Source: Seonamhaeicola sp. ML3
GTDB taxonomy: Bacteria; Bacteroidota; Bacteroidia; Flavobacteriales; Flavobacteriaceae
Reading direction: 5' to 3'
Assembly: GCF_023273855.1 (NCBI RefSeq)
Contig: NZ_CP096884.1
Location: 558,001-622,000, forward strand
Length of the DNA stretch: 64,000 nucleotides
Shown here: piece by piece, positions 9,094 to 17,846 of the stretch
Position numbering within the stretch: the first letter of the stretch is position 1
How the letters are laid out: each line of letters starts with the position of its first letter
The notes under the pieces: model-generated
Databases searched by the model: none
Seen by the model: only the letters and a program-made list of their open reading frames with translations
What the model was told of the DNA's origin: nothing
Translations under genes and position numbers: made by a program

Positions 9094-10221
9094 TTAACCT
9101 TTTATTCTTTTTTTTCTATTTGTTTCGTAATCTTCAAAAATCATTTCGCCCAAGCCCTTTAAACCTGTATAAAAGGCTTTGCCTTGATTGGCATGAGTAA
9201 ATTCGCGAACAAACTGCATTAAATAGTCATCTTTAGCAATCATAAATGTAGTTATCGGAATATGTAATTTTCGAGCTTGTTGTGCCATCATGTAACACTT
9301 ATTTACTATATCTGGATCTAAACCAAAACTATTTTTATAGTATTGCCCATCTGGTAAACGCAAACAGCTAGGCTTACCATCGGTTATCATGAATATTTGC
9401 TTATTGGTATTTCGCTTTCTTCTTAACATATCCATAGCCAATTGCAAACCTGCAACCGTATTGGTGTGGTATGGTCCAACCTTTAAGTAGGGTAAATCTT
9501 TTATTTCGATTCGCCAGGCATCATTTCCAAAGACCAAAATATCCAGAGTGTCTTTTGGATAACGCGTGGTAATGAGTTCGGCTAGAGCCATAGCTACTTT
9601 CTTCGCTGGTGTTATACGATCTTCTCCATACAATATCATACTATGACTGATATCTATCATGAGCACTGTACTCATTTGCGATTTATGTAGAGACTCTTCT
9701 ACTACTAAATCATTTTCAGACAGGGTAAAATCATTGATACCGTGATTAATTTGAGCATTTCTTAAACTTTCGGTCATAGACACCTTATCTAAAGCGTCTC
9801 CAAATTGATAAGACCTGTAGTCTCCTGTATGCTCGTCTCCTATACCTTGAGCTTTGCTCTTATGATTTCCCTTACCACTTTTCTTAATCTTACCAAATAT
9901 TTGATCCAAAGCCTGTTGCCGTATGGCTCGTTCTGTTTTCGCCGTTATGGCAAGAGAGGGCTCTCCATTAGGGTCAATTTCCTCCCTTAAGTAGCCTTTC
10001 TTTTTGAGGTCTTCAATAAAATCATCGATAGTATATTCTGGTGTAGTAAGTTTATACTCTTTATCGAGTTCGAGTAACCAGTTAATAGCTTCATCAAAAT
10101 CTCCGGAAGTATGGGTAATAAGTTCTTTAAAAATTTCGAAGAGTGTATCGAACGGTGACTTGGAGGGCGCTTCGTACTTTTTAAACACAAACCCTTTTCT
10201 TGAAACTTCATAGTTTTTCAT
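9094..10221 (-). CDS. VWA-domain protein, partner of MoxR ATPase
   Basis: A 375-residue protein with no signal peptide or membrane segment. The C-terminal half is a von Willebrand A domain with an intact MIDAS motif, D190-I-S192-H-S194 in MIDISHSM, a Thr in KRITPAKKV-like context (DRITPAKK), and the later FMITDGKPS Asp. The N-terminal 180 residues are helical and charged, with no family I recognise. VWA proteins beside MoxR ATPases bind substrates or metal-dependent partners for the ATPase, as in RavA-ViaA or chelatase I/D pairs. It is upstream of, and probably cotranscribed with, the ATPase. Confidence 0.85.
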   Translation of the reverse strand: MKNYEVSRKGFVFKKYEAPSKSPFDTLFEIFKELITHTSGDFDEAINWLLELDKEYKLTTPEYTIDDFIEDLKKKGYLREEIDPNGEPSLAITAKTERAIRQQALDQIFGKIKKSGKGNHKSKAQGIGDEHTGDYRSYQFGDALDKVSMTESLRNAQINHGINDFTLSENDLVVEESLHKSQMSTVLMIDISHSMILYGEDRITPAKKVAMALAELITTRYPKDTLDILVFGNDAWRIEIKDLPYLKVGPYHTNTVAGLQLAMDMLRRKRNTNKQIFMITDGKPSCLRLPDGQYYKNSFGLDPDIVNKCYMMAQQARKLHIPITTFMIAKDDYLMQFVREFTHANQGKAFYTGLKGLGEMIFEDYETNRKKRIKG

Positions 10222-10331
10222 AGCAACATAAAATTACGATAATTATGAATTCTTACCGTTAAGATTAACATCTATTTAGGTTATTGACGGATAAGTTTTA
10301 GTTATTTGCTCAACTACGAAAAACAGTAAAT

Positions 10332-13300
10332 TTATCGTTTAACTGATAATGGAAAATCCTGACCAAAACCAAAGCTAGCCGGATACTGAGCGCTTCCTTT
10401 GTACTGCTCTGAAATTTCTGGAACACGAACTTCTAAGTATGCCTTAAGCTCATTAACGGTAACTTTGGAGTCGCCATTATCTGCTTTTCCAGATAAAGCC
10501 TCGAGTAATGCATAAGTAAACACCCCATGACCAAGCTTTTCAAACTCGGTGGCGAATTGGTCACTGCCGCTTGCGGTTAACCAATGTGTACCTGTACTTC
10601 TTGCTAGTTGGGCTATAGCTTTTTCTTCTGCAACACCTCTTGAAGCCAAAGTATTGATAGCGCCCCCACTTTGGCAGGCATCTAATATAAATAGTTGCTT
10701 TTGCGCAGGAATTATGGCAGATAAATCTTTAATTTCTGTGGCAGAAACTCCTTTTGTATTTAATATATCATCGTTTCCGAAAAGCTGGGTAATATCATGC
10801 GGTATTAGGAAAAAATCTTTTGAATCGCCTTCGCTCATCATACCATGTCCTGCATAATAAAAAACAAAAACATCTTGTGGATTTGACTGTTCAGCAATTG
10901 TTTTTAAGGCATTGATAATATTGGCTTTATTGGCATCTTTATCCTGAACGCTATAGGTGTGTATTTTAGGTATAAACCCTTTTACACCATCCATAACCGC
11001 TTTTTTAAATCCAAGGGCATCGGCAACCGCATAATTTAAATTATATCTAGGGTTTTTATATTTATCAATTCCTATGGTTAATAAATGTATTTCAATGGTA
11101 TCCGATTTAGGCTCGGTTTTCTTAGGCCGATATTTGGCGATAACTTTTCTTGTCGCACTTTCCGTATTTTGAGAATTAACAGCAACAGCCGTAATTACAT
11201 TTTCTCCTTCAATTAAACTAATAGCAAAATCAGAACTATTTTCACTAGCAAGTACACGCTTTCCATTGTGGTATAACCTCATTTCTTTAATGGCATCTCC
11301 AAAAGCGTCTGCCTGTAACTTAAAACGCTGTGCTTTAGAATTGGTTTCAAAAACTTGAACCTCCCCTTTTACAGAAATATTCCTTGTACCATCATTGAAT
11401 TCAATGCTAACCTCTGGTGCTTTATTAAGGCTATAAACCGATTTTTCAGTATCAACTTTTTGATTATTTAAAATTGTACTCGTAAGGTTAGGCGTATAAA
11501 AGTCATTAAATATCTGGTTCAATGGTATAATATCGGCTCCCTTGGTAAACAACACTCTGTTCCATGCTTTTTGTGAACCCTCGAATAGTCCCTCTGGTGT
11601 GTGTGCCAGCCACTCCCCATCTATAAACACGTAAAGCCTGAGTATTTCTTCGTGAGTTACAACATCATAAAACCTAAAGTGTCCGTTGGTAAGGGTAACG
11701 TAAATCTGATCAGTTATAAATTTAACAAAGGTAAATCCATCAATAAATTTATCGGTTTCACTAATTAAACGTCCACTCTCCAAATCATATACTTTCAAGG
11801 CCGATTTATAATCTGAAAATATGATTAAATTCTCCGATGGATTTAAAACTAAGTTAGGAAAATCGATATCAGGAACCTTGAAAACCCTGTCAATCTCTCC
11901 ATTAGAAACGTTGATAATTTCTACCTGTTGCTTTTCAAAATTGAGCGTTAGGATTTTGGTTTGTTCTTCTATAAATAACAGATTTGTATACTCTCCTTCT
12001 CTTTGCCACAACAACTTTTTATTTTTGTAATCGTAATAATCTATTCGTCTTTTGTAAACGGCTTCTGGCACCACTTCGTTCAAAATCAGAAAGCCAACTT
12101 CATTATCACTATCTTTCACAACCGCTGTAAAATCAGCAATGGTATTAACACCTTTAAAGGTTTCTGAAAACAGAAGTTCCTGAGTTTTTAAATCTGTAAC
12201 AGAAAATCCGTTTTTATTATGGGTTACAGCAACTTTAGAATTCGTATTGACCACCGCTTTATCCTTGTAGTCACCAGATATTTTTTGAGTCTTAAAGCTT
12301 AAAGGTTTACCTATAGTAAACTGCTTTACCCCTTCATCTTTTCCCATACCATAATAAACAGCTTTGGTTTCCTTACTGGTGTAAAAGTCTCCTCTTAATG
12401 AAAACTTTTGAAGGTATTCCGTAAAATAACTGGTAACTGATGTTCCCGTAATATTGATTGAAACCGATCCAATATCTCCATTTAAATTCTTGAACAAGAG
12501 TCCTTTTTCTTGTTTGTATTTATAAGTTTCTAAATCATTGACATCAAAAATCGGGCTCCCAAAAGTAGTTAAAGGCATTTCGGAATAGCGCCTGTATTTA
12601 TTAAAGTAGGAAGGCGCTCCATAGGTGTCAGATGTTGGTTCTAGGGCGTAAACAAAATTGTTGTCGGCCGTAATTATTCTTTTATCGACACTAGAATTTA
12701 TCAAACCAATAATGTCTCCAGTTTCAGAATTTAGCTCATACATTGCAGCTTTGGAAGGAGCGACCCATAACCGGGATTTATCAGGAGTGAAAGAAAACGT
12801 AGGATGATGAATGGTAAAACCTGTTTTTGTTCTTCCTGCTTCTAAAACCGTTTCCCAAACCGTTTTATTTTCAACCGAACTGTATCGAACTACCTTGATA
12901 TGTTTTTCGTCAACAATATCGAAGTACAACAAATCCAGATTTCCAAAAAAATCTTTGTGTTCTCCATTGAACAACTGAAATGTATTCGATTGCGTTTCAA
13001 AATAAATATTTTCCCTAAAGTTTGTTTTGAATTCAATCATGGTATAATCTCCAGCCGAAATTAATTTGGCATACATGGGATACCCTTCACTAGGCCATTT
13101 AGGATAGGTGCTTTCAATTTTTCCGGTATTAGGATTTAAACTTTGAAACGTATGATTGCCATCGAATTCGGCAGTTCCCGATACAAAATAAATGAACTTG
13201 CTATTCGGGTCGTAGACGAAGTTCTTTAGGAACTTTATGGGATATTGCTGTATAACCTTTAATGTTTTATTATCTAAAACATCAATACCGTTTTTATCAC

Positions 13301-13562
13301 CAATAAAGGTTCTGTCATTTTCTTTATCAATAACAATATTCTTGACTAAGGCTGGATAGTCCATCGTTTTTAGAAGGAACCCAGAATATAAATCCCATAT
13401 TTTTACCGATTGATCGGTATACCCGCCGTAGGTCAATAATCTACCGTTTTTGGAGTCTATATTCGGTAAACCAAAACCGTAAGCCTGCTGTACCTCGATT
13501 TTAGCTTCTTGAGAAAAAAGAAAATTTAAACTGAAAAAAAATATAAGTGCGAGTTTCTTCAT
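10332..13562 (-). CDS. Secreted caspase-like (peptidase C14) protein with beta-propeller N-terminal region
   Basis: A 1076-residue protein with a Sec signal peptide (residues 1-18, ending FLFSQEA). Residues about 20-680 contain repeated WD40/PQQ-like strands (for example KIWDLYSGFLLKT and LKVYDLESGRLI), so a beta-propeller is likely. A short Ig-like stretch follows, then a caspase-like domain from about residue 835: LLTIGIDKYKNP, the catalytic His in YYAGHG (H906) and the catalytic Cys in LDACQSGG (C963). Bacterial caspase homologues cut after Arg/Lys or Asp; this copy is predicted to be extracytoplasmic. The substrate is unknown. It is probably its own unit, 110 bp upstream of the VWA gene. 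Confidence 0.88.
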   Translation of the reverse strand: MKKLALIFFFSLNFLFSQEAKIEVQQAYGFGLPNIDSKNGRLLTYGGYTDQSVKIWDLYSGFLLKTMDYPALVKNIVIDKENDRTFIGDKNGIDVLDNKTLKVIQQYPIKFLKNFVYDPNSKFIYFVSGTAEFDGNHTFQSLNPNTGKIESTYPKWPSEGYPMYAKLISAGDYTMIEFKTNFRENIYFETQSNTFQLFNGEHKDFFGNLDLLYFDIVDEKHIKVVRYSSVENKTVWETVLEAGRTKTGFTIHHPTFSFTPDKSRLWVAPSKAAMYELNSETGDIIGLINSSVDKRIITADNNFVYALEPTSDTYGAPSYFNKYRRYSEMPLTTFGSPIFDVNDLETYKYKQEKGLLFKNLNGDIGSVSINITGTSVTSYFTEYLQKFSLRGDFYTSKETKAVYYGMGKDEGVKQFTIGKPLSFKTQKISGDYKDKAVVNTNSKVAVTHNKNGFSVTDLKTQELLFSETFKGVNTIADFTAVVKDSDNEVGFLILNEVVPEAVYKRRIDYYDYKNKKLLWQREGEYTNLLFIEEQTKILTLNFEKQQVEIINVSNGEIDRVFKVPDIDFPNLVLNPSENLIIFSDYKSALKVYDLESGRLISETDKFIDGFTFVKFITDQIYVTLTNGHFRFYDVVTHEEILRLYVFIDGEWLAHTPEGLFEGSQKAWNRVLFTKGADIIPLNQIFNDFYTPNLTSTILNNQKVDTEKSVYSLNKAPEVSIEFNDGTRNISVKGEVQVFETNSKAQRFKLQADAFGDAIKEMRLYHNGKRVLASENSSDFAISLIEGENVITAVAVNSQNTESATRKVIAKYRPKKTEPKSDTIEIHLLTIGIDKYKNPRYNLNYAVADALGFKKAVMDGVKGFIPKIHTYSVQDKDANKANIINALKTIAEQSNPQDVFVFYYAGHGMMSEGDSKDFFLIPHDITQLFGNDDILNTKGVSATEIKDLSAIIPAQKQLFILDACQSGGAINTLASRGVAEEKAIAQLARSTGTHWLTASGSDQFATEFEKLGHGVFTYALLEALSGKADNGDSKVTVNELKAYLEVRVPEISEQYKGSAQYPASFGFGQDFPLSVKR

Positions 13563-13692
13563 TAAACCAAGATATCCATATTTCTAAACTAAAATTATTA
13601 AAAAAATACGATTAATCCATTTGGTAAAATCAAAAACCAAACCAGTTTAAAAAATGAGAGGTAAAAAAAATACTTGTTTATTGAGACGAAGC

Positions 13693-14370
13693 CTAATCTA
13701 CCCTGCTTAACCCGCTTAGATCCTCTATTTTAATATGCTTGCCCTTTGAGGAAATGAGTCCTTCTTTTTTAAATTGAGAAAGTACTCTTATAGCAGATTC
13801 TGTGGCGGTGCCTACAATATTTGCAAAATCTTCTCTTGAAAGCAACACACTTAAAGTTCCATCTGGGTTTACACCAAAACTATCGTGGATATAAAGCAAG
13901 GTTTCTGCCATACGTTGCCTGACAGATTTTTGTGCCATATTTACGATGACGTCATCTGCCTCTTTTAAGTCTTTCGCCATCTGCTTTAACACATCGAAAG
14001 TAAAATCTGGGTTTTTTTGAAGATCCTTTAAAATTTCACTTTTGGGAATAAAACACACCTCCATATCGTTTAGTGCTGTGGCTTGTAAATTAGACCGTTC
14101 GTCACCAACCACAGAACGTTGCCCAAGCAAATCGCCCTTAACCACCATTTTTACAATTTGATCTTTACCGTTTGCACTCAACTTGGTTAATTTACAAATA
14201 CCATTTCTTACGCAATAAACACCATTAAGCATATCGCCTTCCTCAAAAATGACTTCACCTTTTTTTATAACTCTGGATGTTTTACAAGCCGAAATCCTAA
14301 TCAACTCTTCTTTGGAAAGTGCCTTTAATGAATTAAACTGTTTTATGATACACTGCTCACATTTACCCAT
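13693..14370 (-). CDS. Crp/Fnr-family regulator, FNR-like (candidate oxygen sensor)
   Basis: A 225-residue cNMP-fold plus winged-helix regulator. The N-terminus has C4-x2-C7 and a further Cys29, and another Cys lies in EVCFIPK near residue 110; this roughly matches the four ligands of the [4Fe-4S] cluster in E. coli FNR, though the N-terminal spacing differs. The HTH is at LSREDFANIVGTATESAIRVLSQFKKEGLI. Aligned to FNR, Glu209 and Arg213 are conserved and Ser212 is Ile, which keeps recognition of the TGA core but should alter the flanking base. It lies 35 bp downstream of a USP gene in one operon, and that operon has a palindrome of the type I assign to this regulator, so autoregulation is likely. 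Confidence 0.88.
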   Translation of the reverse strand: MGKCEQCIIKQFNSLKALSKEELIRISACKTSRVIKKGEVIFEEGDMLNGVYCVRNGICKLTKLSANGKDQIVKMVVKGDLLGQRSVVGDERSNLQATALNDMEVCFIPKSEILKDLQKNPDFTFDVLKQMAKDLKEADDVIVNMAQKSVRQRMAETLLYIHDSFGVNPDGTLSVLLSREDFANIVGTATESAIRVLSQFKKEGLISSKGKHIKIEDLSGLSRVD

Positions 14371-14405
14371 ATCTATCTTTTTAAAACAAACTTCATTTTC
14401 ATTTT

Positions 14406-15215
14406 TTAATGCAATACTAAAAAAGGTATATCTGTGTAATATTTTAGTTCTGGCATTTTAGGATGGAATAAAATCTTCTCAAAATAGCTTAGGTTCTTCG
14501 CAAACATGGTAATAAGGTTTATCCTCTTATTTTCAACAAAATCCTGAACCTGGTTCTCTACCTGATTATTAGCTAAAAAATGAAAACTATGTGTGTTGGC
14601 TCCTAAGTAATCATCCAGAAGCTCTTTATTTCTCTGTTGATCTTCGTTTAGAGTTGTATTTTCGTTTTTAATATGCAAAACACGTGCAGAGGCTTTGTGT
14701 TTCTCAACAATGCTTGTAATAGACTCTAAAGTTTTTGAAGAATATCTGGAAAGAAAATCTGTAGGAAAAGCGATTTCCTTTAAATCTGAATACTTAGCAT
14801 TCTCTGGAACTATTACAGTAGTGCACTGTACTTTGGTTATGATACTAGAAGCATTACTACCTATTGGGATTTTCTTTAAATCTGAAGTTCCCTTAGTACC
14901 CATTACTATAAAATCTATATGGTTCTTATCGACTTGAGTTCTTACGGAATTGACTATGTATCCATTATCAACTATGCTAAAAAACCTATGCTTCGGAAAT
15001 TTTGGTAGTTCCTGATTAATTTTGCTTAACAATTCCTGCATGCGCTTTTCGCAGGTCTCCTTTAAATCATCTTGAATTCCATTTTCAATACCAGACGCAG
15101 AACACACATGAAGAATATAGAAATTGCAGGAAGATTTCTTAAAGAAATTAACCGCATATTCTACTGCATTCCATGCGTTCGTAGAAAAATCTGTTGGTAT
15201 TAAAATATTTTCCAT
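14406..15215 (-). CDS. Universal stress protein, tandem UspA domains
   Basis: A 269-residue cytoplasmic protein with two UspA-like halves. The first is complete (MENILIPTDFSTNAWNAVEYA at the start, then a GTKGTSDLKKIPIGSNASSII nucleotide-binding-like loop at about 110-130). The second, from about residue 145 (KEIAFPTDFLSRYSSKTLESI), is more degenerate and lacks a clear G-x9-G-[ST] loop. Family members bind ATP or act as stress effectors. It is first in an operon with the FNR-like gene, behind a promoter with the ATGAC-N4-ATCAG site, which suggests induction when oxygen is low. Confidence 0.85.
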   Translation of the reverse strand: MENILIPTDFSTNAWNAVEYAVNFFKKSSCNFYILHVCSASGIENGIQDDLKETCEKRMQELLSKINQELPKFPKHRFFSIVDNGYIVNSVRTQVDKNHIDFIVMGTKGTSDLKKIPIGSNASSIITKVQCTTVIVPENAKYSDLKEIAFPTDFLSRYSSKTLESITSIVEKHKASARVLHIKNENTTLNEDQQRNKELLDDYLGANTHSFHFLANNQVENQVQDFVENKRINLITMFAKNLSYFEKILFHPKMPELKYYTDIPFLVLH

Positions 15216-15237
15216 ACTTATACAAGTAGCTATCTTG

Positions 15238-15281
15238 CAAAATTACAAGTATGGTTTCGGTGGAAATATGACCAAAATCAG
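15238..15281 (-). promoter_or_regulatory. FNR-like operator and -7 element of the usp-fnr operon
   Basis: On the minus strand a -7 element TAATTTTG (complement of 15238-15245) matches TAnnTTTG. An imperfect palindrome ATGACCAAAATCAG lies at 15268-15281. The centre-to-centre distance is 33 bp, identical to the three other sites in this window. The site centre is about 59 bp from the USP start codon. Confidence 0.7.
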
Positions 15282-15302
15282 AATTTGGGACAAATAAGGA
15301 GC

Positions 15303-16352
15303 TTATTCTATTTTTTGAAGATCTGCTAAGTTGAGCACCTTGATATTCCTACCTTCAATTTCAATTAAACCTTTATCTTTAAAACGCGAGAGTGTACGTA
15401 TAAGACTTTCTGTGGCAACACCTGCTACACTTGCCAAATCGTTTCGCGAAATCCTGATAAATTCTCCCGGTCTACTACCCAACTTTTCAGCAAACCTTAT
15501 AATGGTCGTAGCTGTTCTTTTTCTCACAGAACTATATGCCATTTGAAGCAACTGGTCTTTGGCATCTACCAAGTCTTCATTTAATAACTGAATAAACTCT
15601 AAAGTTACATTATGATTGGCATGCAGAATATCTTGAAGTTCATGCTTTGAAAGCCCCAACAGGACAGTATCTTGAATGGCCGCAGCAGTTTCTTTGTAAG
15701 TAATATTTTGGGTAAAAGATGTATACCCGAACAAGTCGTCTTCTTTGTGTAAGGCCGTAGTTAAATCTTTGCCTTGTTCATCGAGTTTATGACATTTAAC
15801 AAGCCCTTTTTCTATTAAATAGATATGGTTAGAATGCTGGCCTTCTTCATAAATCGTTTCACCCTTTTTAAACTTATAGGTTTCACCATTATCATCGAAA
15901 AAATTTTTAAGATCGTTTAAATCCCTAATATCACTTTCCTCTGCTTGCTTATCGATTTCATGTTCTCTTCGTTCTTGTAAAATAGCTGCTTTTGCCAACC
16001 TACTTTCTATGGCGCTAATAAGCTCATCTTCTTCAAAAGGCTTGGTTATATAATCATCTGCACCTAAATCCATACCCTTGCGTACATCTTTGCGTTCGGT
16101 TTTGGCCGATAAAAATATAAACGGAATATGCATGGTTTCCTCATGCTTGGCCAATCCTTCTAAAACGCCATAACCATCTAATTCTGGCATCATGATATCA
16201 CACACTATAATATCTGGAACTATTTTCAAAGCGGTCTCCAAACCAGCTTTACCATTGGGAGCAGTGGTTACGTGATAGTCAGACAACTCTAATAATTCGG
16301 ATGTATTCTCTCTTAAAATTGTATCGTCTTCTATTAACAATATTTTTTTCAT
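15303..16352 (-). CDS. Response regulator receiver fused to Crp/Fnr-type cNMP-binding and HTH domains
   Basis: A 349-residue protein in three parts. Residues 1-120 are a receiver with D9/D10, phospho-acceptor D52 and K104 intact. Residues about 150-270 are a cNMP-binding fold (FKKGETIYEEGQHSNHIYLIEKG). Residues about 280-345 are a Crp-type winged helix (ISRNDLASVAGVATESLIRTLSRFKDKGLI). There are no FNR-like N-terminal cysteines, so phosphorylation is the likely input. The recognition helix has the same E-x-x-I-R residues as the neighbouring FNR-like protein, so both may read the same operator. The PAS histidine kinase directly upstream (85-bp gap) is the probable partner. Confidence 0.88.
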   Translation of the reverse strand: MKKILLIEDDTILRENTSELLELSDYHVTTAPNGKAGLETALKIVPDIIVCDIMMPELDGYGVLEGLAKHEETMHIPFIFLSAKTERKDVRKGMDLGADDYITKPFEEDELISAIESRLAKAAILQERREHEIDKQAEESDIRDLNDLKNFFDDNGETYKFKKGETIYEEGQHSNHIYLIEKGLVKCHKLDEQGKDLTTALHKEDDLFGYTSFTQNITYKETAAAIQDTVLLGLSKHELQDILHANHNVTLEFIQLLNEDLVDAKDQLLQMAYSSVRKRTATTIIRFAEKLGSRPGEFIRISRNDLASVAGVATESLIRTLSRFKDKGLIEIEGRNIKVLNLADLQKIE

Positions 16353-16437
16353 GTGTTACTTTTCATTTTTAAATAATCCTGTCGAATTTAGATGTCTTAA
16401 CCTCTTCTGTAAAGATTATTTTAAATACCTCAATTCT

Positions 16438-17679
16438 TTAACTTGCTTTATTTGGCAGTGTTATAGTGAACGAACTTCCTTTATTTTCTTCGCTGATGAA
16501 GGTTATATTGCCTCCTAAGTTATTCAAATGACTTTTTACAATATTCAGTCCAATTCCTGTCCCTTGCACTAAAAGCGCATTTTCAGCCCTAAAATAACGA
16601 TTAAATATTTGTTTTTGGTCGGCTTCTGGAATTCCCATGCCATTATCTGAAACCACAAAAGTGGTATCCGTTTCATTTTGGTCTATTTTTATATCAATAA
16701 CTGTATTCTCTGGCGAATATTTAATGGCATTATGCACCAAATTACTTAAAGATAATTCCAATATTTTTTCATCTTGATGTAATGACAAATCATCAATTTG
16801 CTTCGGATAGTTTATTTTCTGTCCTTCCTTTAAAAGCATATTGGCATTGTATATAACCTCATCAATAACTTTGGTCAATCTAAAAGTGCCATATTTGTAG
16901 GTTACCTTACCGGTTTCCAACTTTTCTACAGAAAGAAAATCATTAAGAATATTGTTAAGATAATGCACTTTATCAGAAATGGTTTTAATGTGCTTATCCC
17001 GTCTTTGCTGCTGTTCGGTTAACTTATACTTACTTAACAACATGGCAGAGGTTAAGATACCACTTAAAGGGGTTTTAAACTCATGCGATACAAGAGATAA
17101 AAATTTTGTTTTCAACTCATTAAGCTCTTTTTCTTTCTTAAGCGCATCACTAATTTTATTTTGAGCTTCTATTCGTTTTTGTATCTCAATATCTCGTTTT
17201 TTGTTGGCCTCTTTTAATTCTTCAACTGTGGTACTTAAAGCCTTTGTTCGCTCCGCCACTTTTTTCTCCAACTTACTGTTTAGCTCTTGTAACTCCTCTT
17301 CTTGTTTTTTACGAACAGAGATATCAATAACTAAGGCCATTACATAAGTATTCCCATTAAAATCCAAAGGATTAAGACCAGCCTCAACCGGAAAGGAGTA
17401 TCCACTTTTATGAGCTCCATACAAATCCCTTCCATGCCCCATTCGTCTGCTTTCTCTTGCTTTCATAAAGCCATCTACATGCTTTCCATGGCCGGCATGA
17501 TATTGTTTAGGAATTAAAATCTCTAAGTGTTGATTTAACAATTCGTCATTAGAATAACCGAACATGTGTTCAGCCGACTTATTGATAGACACGATTTTCT
17601 GGTCTTTATCAACTACAATGACCCCCTCTGAAACAGCCTCGAAAAGAGCATCAAATACATCATTACCGTTTTGAAACAT
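16438..17679 (-). CDS. PAS-domain sensor histidine kinase
   Basis: A 413-residue kinase without membrane segments. Residues about 8-125 form a PAS domain (ALFEAVSEGVIVVDKDQKIVSINKSA, later YGAHKSGYSFPVEAGLNPL). A coiled coil covers about 125-185, then HisKA with phospho-His199 in FLSLVSHEFKTPLSG, then HATPase_c with N, G1 and G2 boxes (HNAIKYSP, DNGMGIPE, GTGIGLNIV). A soluble PAS kinase next to cbb3 oxidase genes recalls FixL. The PAS has several His residues (GHGKHVDGF), but their placement is typical of generic PAS domains, so heme binding is speculative. Its likely partner is the downstream receiver-Crp fusion. Confidence 0.88.
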   Translation of the reverse strand: MFQNGNDVFDALFEAVSEGVIVVDKDQKIVSINKSAEHMFGYSNDELLNQHLEILIPKQYHAGHGKHVDGFMKARESRRMGHGRDLYGAHKSGYSFPVEAGLNPLDFNGNTYVMALVIDISVRKKQEEELQELNSKLEKKVAERTKALSTTVEELKEANKKRDIEIQKRIEAQNKISDALKKEKELNELKTKFLSLVSHEFKTPLSGILTSAMLLSKYKLTEQQQRRDKHIKTISDKVHYLNNILNDFLSVEKLETGKVTYKYGTFRLTKVIDEVIYNANMLLKEGQKINYPKQIDDLSLHQDEKILELSLSNLVHNAIKYSPENTVIDIKIDQNETDTTFVVSDNGMGIPEADQKQIFNRYFRAENALLVQGTGIGLNIVKSHLNNLGGNITFISEENKGSSFTITLPNKAS

Positions 17680-17778
17680 TATTAAACTACTAGGATTAAA
17701 TGGTTTAGAACTCGAAACAAAAAAGACGGTATGTTCACTTCGAATTTCCTGCTCATGTTGTGTAAAAATATATAAATC

Positions 17779-17822
17779 ATGACTAATATCATATTTTAAT
17801 TTTCACTTTCCCTCCACCTTTG
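17779..17822 (+). promoter_or_regulatory. FNR-like operator and -7 element of ccoI
   Basis: The palindrome ATGACTAATATCAT (17779-17792) is centred 33 bp upstream of the centre of CACCTTTG (17815-17822), which matches TAnnTTTG at every fixed position but the first. Transcription would start near 17827-17830, placing the operator at about -41. Confidence 0.75.
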
Positions 17823-17846
17823 CATTGGGTAAAAATGAGCAAATTT

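Noticed and set aside
16438-17679. Heme-binding (FixL-like) PAS domain
   Set aside because: The His residues around 61-67 sit in a segment common to many PAS domains and do not align cleanly with the FixL heme ligand, so I did not claim heme.
17749-17792. Palindrome at 17779-17792 as operator for the divergent histidine kinase gene
   Set aside because: No TAnnTTTG element occurs at the 33-bp position on the minus strand, so the site appears to serve ccoI only.
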